This document shows, one piece after another, positions 16,601 to 22,124 of a stretch of 22,124 bases of DNA; position 1 is the stretch's first letter, and the number at the start of each line of letters is the position of its first letter. Both the position numbers and the translations under genes were made by a program. The stretch is from JAPUIN01 sp041580375 (GTDB lineage: Bacteria > Acidobacteriota > Polarisedimenticolia > Gp22-AA2): contig JBFGDZ010000038.1 of the NCBI GenBank assembly GCA_041580375.1, forward strand, positions 1 to 22,124, given 5' to 3'. The notes under the pieces are model-generated. The model saw only the letters and a list, made by a program, of their open reading frames with translations, searched no databases and was not told where the DNA came from.

Positions 16601-18499
16601 TCGCCCGTCGCGGGGCCGGACGGGATCGCGGGCACCGGCGACGACGGGATCATCCTGGAGCGATTCGACATCGACGGGAACGGCGACGGCCGCTTCTCGG
16701 TCGAGGACACCTTCCTGCAGCCCTCCGACGTTGGCGGGACCGTGGTGTACTCGGGCTCCCCGGGGGCCTATCTGCGCGGCGCGGATGCCGCGGGGCTCCC
16801 CGGCAGGGTGACGGCGGTCGCCTGCGCCGGCTTCCAGACCGTCGGCGAGGGGAACCCGGCCTGCCGCCTCGATCCCGATTACCCGATGGACTGGCACTTC
16901 CACTGCCCCGTCGGCGCGACCGACTGCCCCAACGACGAGATCCTGCCGGGCGACGCGGCACCGCGGGCCTGCGTCGGAGGCTGCTCCTACGACACCCCGG
17001 CGAACGGAACGAAGGCCCTGAGCCCGCCCAACTCGCTGCACATGGGGGCGCATTTCGATCCCATCGACGCTCATCTCGGCGATACGACGCACCTCCGGGC
17101 GCTGCAGGCCTATATGACGCCGCCGATCAATCTGACGGCGCAGCCCGGTGATGAAGGCATCGAGCTCTCGTTCTTTCACATCATCGACCTGGTGGACAAT
17201 AACGTGGTCGGACTGCCGGACGGGATCTGCGGCGATTGCGCGAACGTCCAGATCCAGGTCGATCTCGATCCCGATCCGTCGATCGACGCGTGGGGCTTCT
17301 GGGACAGGCTGGTGCCGTTCGAGAACGGCTACGAGCACAGGCCGGATCCCGGGACGTTCGGACCGTATTACTGTCTTTTCACGCCGGCCGACACGGGCGA
17401 CGACGCTCCTGCGCCGCGCGGCGTCGAGGAGACGCTCTGCGCCCTCCAGGGCGCCTGGTCGAACTGCGGCAGCGACATCGGCACGGGGCCGAACGCCGTG
17501 GGTGACTGCGACGGCCCCGGCTTTCTCGATCCCTCGGGGACGGGCGTCTGGGTGCAGAGCCGGTTCGATCTGGGGGAGCATGCCGGTCACCGGATTCGCA
17601 TCCGCTGGATCGGTGCGTCCTGGGTGTTCAGCCAGTCAGCCTCGTCCTACTTCGAGTACGGTTTCGGCTGGGAAGGCATCGGGCAGGACGACGGCTGGTG
17701 GCTCGACGATGTCCGGGTCACCGGCGCGGTCGACACGCAGGACTCCCGCCTCCCGGACGACGATCCGGCGGCCGGCGGCGTCTGTCCGATCCTGAAGTGC
17801 GATCCCTCAATCGGCGACAACGGCACCGGGGCCGTGCTGTCCGCCACTGATCTCGCCGGCAATGTAATCGACGGGATCGGCGTCGTGGCGATCGCGGGCG
17901 GAACGATCCGGATCACCGCGGCCGGCTCATCCCTTCCCGGCGGCTGCGTCGACGGCGTGCCGGAGTATCGTTTCTTCCGCAAGGGCGTTCTCGCGCGCGA
18001 CTGGTCGACGGGACCGTCGTTCGAGGACGCGCCGGCCTCGGACGCCCTCTACTCGGTTCGCCTCCGCTGCAGCAGCGACCACGCCTGCACGAGCGCGACC
18101 GGCCGGAGCGTCGCCGTGGAGGTCTACCGGGGCGACGGCGCCGGGATCGCGCTGTCTCTCGCGCACGATGGCGCGACGGGGGTCACCGACGTCACCTGGC
18201 CGTCGCGACCGCAGATCGCGGGAGTCGAGGGGTACGATCTGTACGCGGGGACGATCGGCCCGAATCCGGGTCCTCTGGATCCCGATCTCCTTTCAATCGT
18301 CTGCCTCGAAGGGGACATCCCGCAGCCGGCGGCCGGACCGGGCGTCCCGATCTCCGTTGCGGACGGCTCCACGCCCCCCCCGGGAAGGATCGCGTACTAC
18401 CTGGCGGGGCACAATCCGACGGCGCCGGGCGCGCTCGCGGCGCTCGGCCTGCGCTCGGACGGCACGCCCCGGCCGCCTCCGCCGGTTTCCTGTCCCTGA
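13697..18499 (+). CDS. Giant secreted FG-GAP/VCBS double-propeller protein with TSP3 repeats and C-terminal module
   Basis: About 1600 residues from the GTG start (1617 if the upstream ATG at 13646 is used). A signal peptide (IAACLAIAFLALQAP) is followed by a long repeat region (nt 13850-15890) with 14 FG-GAP units such as GDLDGDGLIDL and LGDGDGTFGP. Fourteen is twice seven, as expected for two seven-bladed propellers; units 6 and 14 are degenerate. The DxDxDG loops should bind Ca2+. Next come thrombospondin type 3 repeats (nt 15893-16160: DLDADGVPDAADNC, then DACDNCPLDPNPDQGDAD), also Ca2+-binding; a CARDB/NEW3-like beta domain (nt 16180-16560); a Cys-rich jelly-roll-like region (nt 16880-17750) ending in WWLDDVRVTG, as in MAM-like or immune-inhibitor-A-type domains; and a C-terminal module (nt 18140-18499) ending GLRSDGTPRP and a final Cys-Pro. 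No catalytic motif is seen; surface adhesion or binding is the likely role (inference). Confidence 0.92.
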   Translation: MPRRGGIHPGVQAPPFDVAGRIAACLAIAFLALQAPVRVAEGAPLFRNTSPVVGDDPQGVATGDLDGDGLIDLAAAIPYDNEVAILFGKGDLTFTVPIRLPVGGTPNDVAMEDLDGDGLDDVIMSNSSSEDLSVLLSAADRSFRALERGPLGRTGWALVVRDFDRDGRPDVAVATFDGISVFLGDGDGTFGPEARFLSGTAVRSIDAGEFDGDARTDLVYSLDSKDTIGVLNGQGNGTFVPGFTTRPACGGDHAAAGDIDADGLHDIVSSGLEVAVVRSRGGGAFRQVRCIDERAEGPIAIARLDSDEHVDFAIGGVFVFLGSGDGRFAIKEAVGRPGAGAASLDHGDLDRDGREDLVVTRAGSGYIEDAKTIWVLAGNGDGTFGPSVAIESNCVINSIDVGDLNGDGLDDIAAALGELSNPQGRGCSLGLVAVHLSNGNGSFGPASHFGTGTIDTQIPIIVGDVDGDGDADLVLFDQTGLHVLLGLGDGTFVEGGSVPFGVAASAGVIDDFNEDGRGDVIAVNHDFDSGFLSLRLNDGAGGWLPERTVPFPPQTPNRAGGVATGDFDRDGHRDLVVWGYLSRWMFVLPGNGDGTFQTVPSYSAAFFGPVAVGDLDGDGRDDLAPGSPAVLRGRDDGTFEQQPRPGPTADTIVAADFNGDGRLDLGLGERSRREEPGLTVLIGRGNGTFADPLPFWGEGEEHHAGRFDALGGDDLAVRVWPAGIIILDNGAPIDLDADGVPDAADNCTLAPNAAQTNADGDPFGDACDNCPLDPNPDQGDADADGAGDLCDPCTDTDGDGFGDPGFPASACPADGCPADPHPAGDGCRPDELIVLAVRVRDLNGDLDRYADPGEIARISVTIRNDGPRDLSGVTLALTSGDPDVGCVTRTTIDVGELPAGPPFDTAALGDPDGEFEFLVAGGARTDDPINPATGDFILWLMSHETSGRSIAQPLRIPLDLDPWPGAAPSPVAGPDGIAGTGDDGIILERFDIDGNGDGRFSVEDTFLQPSDVGGTVVYSGSPGAYLRGADAAGLPGRVTAVACAGFQTVGEGNPACRLDPDYPMDWHFHCPVGATDCPNDEILPGDAAPRACVGGCSYDTPANGTKALSPPNSLHMGAHFDPIDAHLGDTTHLRALQAYMTPPINLTAQPGDEGIELSFFHIIDLVDNNVVGLPDGICGDCANVQIQVDLDPDPSIDAWGFWDRLVPFENGYEHRPDPGTFGPYYCLFTPADTGDDAPAPRGVEETLCALQGAWSNCGSDIGTGPNAVGDCDGPGFLDPSGTGVWVQSRFDLGEHAGHRIRIRWIGASWVFSQSASSYFEYGFGWEGIGQDDGWWLDDVRVTGAVDTQDSRLPDDDPAAGGVCPILKCDPSIGDNGTGAVLSATDLAGNVIDGIGVVAIAGGTIRITAAGSSLPGGCVDGVPEYRFFRKGVLARDWSTGPSFEDAPASDALYSVRLRCSSDHACTSATGRSVAVEVYRGDGAGIALSLAHDGATGVTDVTWPSRPQIAGVEGYDLYAGTIGPNPGPLDPDLLSIVCLEGDIPQPAAGPGVPISVADGSTPPPGRIAYYLAGHNPTAPGALAALGLRSDGTPRPPPPVSCP

Positions 18500-18511
18500 G
18501 GCGGGGCCGCC

Positions 18512-18520
18512 TGTTAGAAT
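18512..18520 (+). promoter_or_regulatory. Extended -10 promoter TGTTAGAAT for the propeller protein gene
   Basis: TG-T-TAGAAT is an extended -10 element 13 bp after the stop of the FG-GAP gene. Transcription would start near 18527, giving a 26-base leader with GGGG five bases before the ATG. A -35 is not visible, as is common with extended -10 promoters. It shows that the propeller gene can be transcribed independently. Confidence 0.5.
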
Positions 18521-18552
18521 CGATCTCCCATTCGAACCGATCGGGGTCAAAG

Positions 18553-20028
18553 ATGACGGCGCTCGACATCCTGCGTCGCGGCGCGCCGATGCTGTTGTGG
18601 GGTTCGATCCTCGCCGCTGCCCTTCCGGCGTCCGGTGCCGCCGCCGAACCGCATCTGTTCGTCGTGACCGGCGATCTGCTGCGGAGCGACTCGGCCGCGC
18701 TCGATCTCGACCCGCCCTGGACGGCGCGGGTCGATCTGGAGCCGGCCGGAGCCCAGGCGATCGTGCGCCACTTTTTCGGCCGGCACTACGTCGTCAGCGA
18801 GTCCGCGGACACGATCCAGGTGATCGATCCGGCCACCTTCGACACGATCCTGACGTTCTCGGCCGGGGCTGGCTCGCGCCCGCAGGATATCGCGCTCGTC
18901 GATCCGGGCACGGCCTACGTGTCGCGCTACGAGCGGGCCTCGCTCCTCAAAGTCGATCCCCGGACGGGGCAGACTCTCGGGACGATCGACCTGTCGTCCC
19001 TGGCCGACGCAGACGGCCTGCCCGAGATGTCGATGATGGCGCTCGACCGCGATCGTCTCTTCGTCCAGATCCAGCGGCTGGATCGCCTGAGGGCGGGGCT
19101 ACCGATCCGGCCCTCCTACCTGGCGGTCGTCGACGTAACGACCGACGCGCTCGTCGATGCCGATCCGGAGGCGGCGGGCGTCCAGGGGATCGCGCTGTTC
19201 GGAACCGTCCCCATGCTCAAGATGCACCGCGACACCGCGGCGCGCCGCCTGTTCGTCCTGGCGCCGGGGATGCTGCTCGACGATTCGGGCGGCATCGACG
19301 AGATCGATCTGGACGGCCTCCGGTCCCTCGGCACCTTCCTCCCGGAAACGGAGTCGATCGGCGATCTGGGGGCCTTCGTCATGACGTCGCCCGATCGCGG
19401 GTACGCCGTCGGCCACACCGACCTCCTCGAGTCGAGCCACCTCTTCGAGTTCACGCGCGCGGACGGGCGGATCACCAGCGAGATCCATCTCACCTTCGCC
19501 ACGGTCCGGGGGATGGCGTTCGACCCGGTCACCGGGCGCCTCTTCTTCCCGGATCCCGATTTCACCGCCCCGGGGATCCACGTCATCGACACGTCCACGA
19601 ACGCGAGGCTGACGCGCGATCCCGTGTCGACCGGACTGCCGCCCCGCGACCCGATCGTCGTGCGGCCTCACACGCCCGGCGAGGCGGTCGAACTGCGGGT
19701 GTCCGGATTCGATCCGACGACGGGCGACCTCTCCATCGCCTACAGACCGGCCTGCGGTTCCTCCGATCACAACGTCGTCTGGGGCCGTCTGGAGGACGTC
19801 GCCGCCTACGCCTATTCGGGAGAGGCATGCGGCATCGGGGCGGGCGGAATGTTTGACCGGCTCAATCCGGGCGAGGGCTCGTTCTTCTTCCTCGTCGTCG
19901 GGACGGACGGCGTTTCGACGGCGGGGTCGTACGGTCGCGACAGCGCGGGACGCGAGCGACCGGAGGACACAATCGACCCGGCCTGCGCCTTCCAGCAGGA
20001 TCTCGGCTTCACCTGCGACATCTGGTAG
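18553..20028 (+). CDS. Secreted YncE/WD40-like beta-propeller protein with shared C-terminal module
   Basis: A 491-residue exported protein. A signal peptide covers residues 1-31 (LLWGSILAAALPASGAAA). Residues 33-375 are built of repeated propeller-like units of the YncE/surface-layer type: TIQVIDPATFDTILTF, LLKVDPRTGQTLGTIDLS, LAVVDVTTDALVDADP, IHVIDTSTNARLTRDP, each a strand pair naming an event and its value. Residues 379-491 form the C-terminal module also found in the metalloprotease and the FG-GAP protein, here with VVWGRLEDVAAYAYSGEACG, FFFLVVGTDGV and GSYGRDSAGRERPE, then paired cysteines. There is no catalytic signature; propellers of this type usually bind proteins or other ligands. 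It lies 53 bp after the FG-GAP gene but has its own extended -10 promoter, and a strong hairpin follows its stop. The fold call is good; the function is unknown. Confidence 0.87.
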   Translation: MTALDILRRGAPMLLWGSILAAALPASGAAAEPHLFVVTGDLLRSDSAALDLDPPWTARVDLEPAGAQAIVRHFFGRHYVVSESADTIQVIDPATFDTILTFSAGAGSRPQDIALVDPGTAYVSRYERASLLKVDPRTGQTLGTIDLSSLADADGLPEMSMMALDRDRLFVQIQRLDRLRAGLPIRPSYLAVVDVTTDALVDADPEAAGVQGIALFGTVPMLKMHRDTAARRLFVLAPGMLLDDSGGIDEIDLDGLRSLGTFLPETESIGDLGAFVMTSPDRGYAVGHTDLLESSHLFEFTRADGRITSEIHLTFATVRGMAFDPVTGRLFFPDPDFTAPGIHVIDTSTNARLTRDPVSTGLPPRDPIVVRPHTPGEAVELRVSGFDPTTGDLSIAYRPACGSSDHNVVWGRLEDVAAYAYSGEACGIGAGGMFDRLNPGEGSFFFLVVGTDGVSTAGSYGRDSAGRERPEDTIDPACAFQQDLGFTCDIW

Positions 20029-20053
20029 GGCGGTCGCGGGGGGACGACCGCCC
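20028..20053 (+). terminator. GC-rich hairpin directly after the propeller gene
   Basis: A perfect 9-bp stem, GGGCGGTCG (20028-20036) with CGACCGCCC (20045-20053), encloses an 8-base loop and begins at the last base of the stop codon. No T-tract follows, so it is not a classical intrinsic terminator, but position and strength suggest transcription ending or 3'-end protection. Confidence 0.5.
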
Positions 20054-20069
20054 CCGCCGCCGGGACCTG

Positions 20070-20078
20070 TGTTAGCCT
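20070..20078 (+). promoter_or_regulatory. Extended -10-like element TGTTAGCCT before the glycosyltransferase gene
   Basis: TG-T-TAGCCT resembles the TGTTAGAAT element of the preceding gene. The hexamer ends ten bases before the GTG start and no Shine-Dalgarno sequence lies between, so the mRNA would have no leader or one of a few bases. Confidence 0.4.
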
Positions 20079-20087
20079 GCGTGTTCC

Positions 20088-21635
20088 GTGTCCGCCATCC
20101 GTCGCTTCGCCCGCGCCGCCGGCCCCGCCCGGCTCGCCGTGCTCGCGGCCGGCGTGATCGCGCTCGCCATCGTGATCGTGCGATCGGCCTGGGTCTGCGA
20201 CGACTCCTTCATCACGCTGCGCACCGTCGACAATCTCGTGAACGGCTTCGGGCCGCGGTGGAACGTCGCGGAGCGCGTCCAGACGTTCACCCACCCGCTC
20301 TGGATGCTCCTGCTCGCCGGGTTTTATCTGTTCACACGCGAGGCCTACTACACGGTCCTCGGAATCTCCATCCTGATCGCGGCCGTCGCGGCCGGGTGGC
20401 TCGTCGCTCGCGTGGCGCGCTCGACCCCCGGCGCCCTTCTCGCGGTCGCCGTGCTGATCCTGTCCAAGGCGCACGTCGATTACTCAACCTCCGGCCTCGA
20501 GAATCCCCTGACGCACCTGCTGCTCGTCCTGTTCGCGTCGTTCTACCTGCCGGCCGAAGGGCGAAAGGAGCGACCGCTCGCCCTCGCATTGATCGCCGGG
20601 TTGCTCGTCCTGAACCGCATGGACCTCCTGCTGCTCGTCGCGCCGGCTCTGGCCGTCGCACTGCGCGCCCTGCCCTGGAAGCGGGGGGTCGGGGTCGCGC
20701 TTGTGGGATTCTCGCCCTTCCTGGCATGGGAAGCGTTCGCGCTCGTCTACTACGGGGCGCCGTTTCCGAACAGCGCCTACGCGAAGCTGGCGACCGGCAT
20801 TCCGAGGATCGATCTGATCCGGCAGGGGGGGCAGTACGTCATCGACTCGATCACGGTCGACCCCGTCACTCTCACGGCCATCGCCGCCGCGGCGGTGCTG
20901 GCGGTCTGGAAGGGGCATCGGCGCGAGCGGATCCTGATGGCGGGAGCGGGGCTGTATCTGGTCTACGTCCTGTGGATCGGAGGCGATTTCATGAGCGGTC
21001 GCTTCTTCTCGGCCCCGCTCGTCGTCGCGGCGATCGTGCTGTCCCGGTGGCGGCCCGGGCGGCCCCGCGCTCTCGTCTACGTAACCGCGGCCGCGTTCGT
21101 CGCCGTCGGGCTGATTATTCCGGTCTCGCCCGTCCGGAGCGGCGCCGATTACGCGGAGAAACGGCGCGGACGCGCGATCGGGCGCGCGCGCATCACCGAC
21201 GAGCGGGCGTTCTATTACGCGCAGACGGGGCTGCTCCGAGCCCGGCCGGGCGCTCCGATGCCGGATCACGACTCGGCTCGCGAGGGGAGGGAGGCGCGCG
21301 CGGCGGGGCCGCAGGTCGTCGTCCGCGGCGGCGTCGGCTTCTTCGGCTTCCACGCGGGCCCGGACGTGCACATCATCGAGCCGTGGGCGGTGACCGATCC
21401 CCTCCTGGCCCGGCTGCCCGTGCCCTTGGACGAGCCATGGCGCATCGGGCACTTCACGCGCACGATCCCCCCCGGCTACGTCGACTCCCTGAGAACCGGC
21501 ACGAACCGGATCGCCGATCCGCGCATCGCCCGGCTCTACTCCGCCCTCGTCATCGTGACGCGCGGCCCGCTGGTCACCGCCGAACGTCTCATCGAGATCT
21601 GGAGATTGAATACCGGCGTCTATCGTCCTCGGTGA
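20088..21635 (+). CDS. GT-C-fold membrane glycosyltransferase, arabinofuranosyltransferase-like
   Basis: A 515-residue integral membrane protein with about ten transmembrane segments and a C-terminal soluble part. The first extracytoplasmic loop has the GT-C acidic motif VCDDSFITLRTVDNLVNG (Asp38-Asp39), then NVAERVQTFTHPLWMLLLA. Further family blocks are YSTSGLENPLTHLLLVLF (132-149), LNRMDLLLL (175-183) and YYGAPFPNSAYAKL (221-234). The C-terminal part contains GFFGFHAGPDVHIIEPWA and DPLLARLP, typical of the AftB-like family that uses lipid-linked sugars (decaprenyl-phospho-arabinose in Mycobacterium). It probably adds a sugar from a polyprenyl-phosphate donor to a glycan or protein on the outer face of the inner membrane; the actual sugar and acceptor are unknown. 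The start is GTG with no Shine-Dalgarno sequence but a -10-like element just upstream. It is monocistronic by context, flanked by hairpins on both sides. No other glycan-synthesis gene is nearby. Confidence 0.85.
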   Translation: MSAIRRFARAAGPARLAVLAAGVIALAIVIVRSAWVCDDSFITLRTVDNLVNGFGPRWNVAERVQTFTHPLWMLLLAGFYLFTREAYYTVLGISILIAAVAAGWLVARVARSTPGALLAVAVLILSKAHVDYSTSGLENPLTHLLLVLFASFYLPAEGRKERPLALALIAGLLVLNRMDLLLLVAPALAVALRALPWKRGVGVALVGFSPFLAWEAFALVYYGAPFPNSAYAKLATGIPRIDLIRQGGQYVIDSITVDPVTLTAIAAAAVLAVWKGHRRERILMAGAGLYLVYVLWIGGDFMSGRFFSAPLVVAAIVLSRWRPGRPRALVYVTAAAFVAVGLIIPVSPVRSGADYAEKRRGRAIGRARITDERAFYYAQTGLLRARPGAPMPDHDSAREGREARAAGPQVVVRGGVGFFGFHAGPDVHIIEPWAVTDPLLARLPVPLDEPWRIGHFTRTIPPGYVDSLRTGTNRIADPRIARLYSALVIVTRGPLVTAERLIEIWRLNTGVYRPR

Positions 21636-21637
21636 AC

Positions 21638-21677
21638 CGGCCGGCCCCAGGAACGGAATCCCGGGCGCGGCCGGCCG
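21638..21677 (+). terminator. GGCCGGCC hairpin after the glycosyltransferase gene
   Basis: CGGCCGGCC (21638-21646) pairs perfectly with GGCCGGCCG (21669-21677) over a 22-base loop, starting two bases after the stop codon. Each arm is nearly self-complementary, so alternative pairings exist. No T-tract follows. The remaining 76 bp before the next gene hold only a weak -10-like TACGAT (21686-21691). Confidence 0.4.
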
Positions 21678-21753
21678 ACATGATCTACGATAGGTCGCTC
21701 CCGGGGCCGGGGTTCATCGGAGCGATGCGCGAGCCATTGGAGATCATGGTTTC

Positions 21754-22124
21754 ATGATCGGAACGATCGGGTTGCGGGTCATTCTGGTCGCGGCGGCGAT
21801 CCTCGCGACCGCGGCGGCGAAGCCGCCGAAGACCGGCTCCGAGGCTCCGTCCGCCCGGACCGCGGCGGCGGACCTCGTCCTGCTGCACGGAATCGTCCAC
21901 ACCGTCGATCGGGACGACACGACGGTCAGCGCCGTGGCGGTGCGCGATGGGAAGATCGTTTTCGCGGGCGACGACGAGGGCGCGGCGGTTTACGTCGGCG
22001 ACGCGACGCGGGTGATCGATCTGCGGGGCCGCCTGGTGCTCCCCGGGTTCATCGATTCGCACTTCCACGTCGGATCGGCCGCGGGACGGCTCTTCGATCT
22101 GAATCTCCGCGGTCTCCCGGTCAC
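21754..22124 (+). CDS. YtcJ-type amidohydrolase, N-terminal part (cut by window edge)
   Basis: The first 123 residues of an exported amidohydrolase of the YtcJ/amidohydrolase-3 group. A signal peptide (LRVILVAAAILATAAA) and a short linker precede the beta domain ADLVLLHGIVHTVDRDD, then AVAVRDGKIVFAGDDEGA, and the first metal motif VLPGFIDSHFHVGSAAG with HxH intact. SAAGRLFDLNLRG is typical of YtcJ-type enzymes. The remaining ligands lie beyond the right edge. The ATG sits 11 bases after GGAG; a closer ATG at 21746 opens only a three-codon frame that overlaps it. It is separate from the other two amidohydrolases in sequence type, so it is not a recent copy of them. The substrate is unknown. 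Confidence 0.88.
   Translation, partial: MIGTIGLRVILVAAAILATAAAKPPKTGSEAPSARTAAADLVLLHGIVHTVDRDDTTVSAVAVRDGKIVFAGDDEGAAVYVGDATRVIDLRGRLVLPGFIDSHFHVGSAAGRLFDLNLRGLPV

Noticed and set aside
18500..18511. GGCGGGGCCGCC hairpin after the FG-GAP gene as a terminator.
   Set aside because: Only a 4-bp stem, no T-tract, and it abuts the extended -10 promoter of the next gene.
18168..19856. A 562-codon plus-strand frame bridging the FG-GAP and propeller genes.
   Set aside because: It ignores the promoter between them, is Arg-rich, and both underlying genes have clear domains in another frame.
19853..21757. A 634-codon plus-strand frame over the glycosyltransferase gene.
   Set aside because: Arg/Ala-rich shadow with no membrane segments; the overlapping frame has all GT-C motifs.
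21746..21757. A three-codon frame starting at the better-spaced ATG before the YtcJ-type gene.
   Set aside because: It stops at once and overlaps the real start; too short to support a regulatory leader claim.

Overview
This is a GC-rich window (about 70% by eye) of densely packed chromosomal DNA from a Gram-negative, aerobic, protein- and polymer-degrading bacterium. The gene content (M28 peptidase with PA domain, DUF5916 outer-membrane protein, paired secreted amidohydrolases, FG-GAP and thrombospondin-3 surface protein, reprolysin-like protease, NDH-2) most resembles environmental Acidobacteriota or related metagenome lineages. That assignment is an inference from gene style, since there is no rRNA or other marker. 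I see no tRNA, rRNA, CRISPR array, insertion sequence or phage gene, and no gene-free stretch longer than about 200 bp.

Left part (1-4651): a minus-strand pair encodes a Na+/Ca2+ exchanger-type antiporter followed by an M28-family peptidase that runs off the left edge. Divergent from it, on the plus strand, are a PaaI-type hotdog thioesterase and an overlapping DUF5916 outer-membrane protein with a CBM9-like N-terminal domain. A TATA element between the two units can be read in both directions.

Centre (4699-13516): a plus-strand gene encodes an exported composite protein: a clan CD (legumain/caspase-like) cysteine peptidase, a helical middle, a PDZ domain and a TlpA-type thioredoxin with WCGPC. 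It meets tail-to-tail a minus-strand run of NDH-2, a secreted reprolysin-like zinc metalloprotease, an exported amidohydrolase with a full metal site, and a second amidohydrolase translationally coupled to it that has lost most metal ligands.

Right part (13646-22124): three plus-strand genes, each with its own recognisable promoter, encode a very large secreted protein (14 FG-GAP blades, TSP3 repeats, a jelly-roll-like region), a smaller secreted beta-propeller protein, and a GT-C membrane glycosyltransferase resembling arabinofuranosyltransferases. A YtcJ-type amidohydrolase begins at the right edge. GC-rich hairpins follow the propeller and glycosyltransferase genes.

Most products act outside the cytoplasm: proteases and hydrolases that break down peptides, outer-membrane and surface proteins, and a membrane glycosyltransferase. 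Three secreted proteins (metalloprotease, FG-GAP protein, small propeller) share a related C-terminal module ending in a motif like GSYGRDS-G-ERP...C, which may be a common sorting, anchoring or stability domain. The two most interesting items are this module and the clan CD peptidase-PDZ-thioredoxin fusion. Two genes also look leaderless, with a -10 element placed so that transcription would begin at or within a few bases of the start codon.
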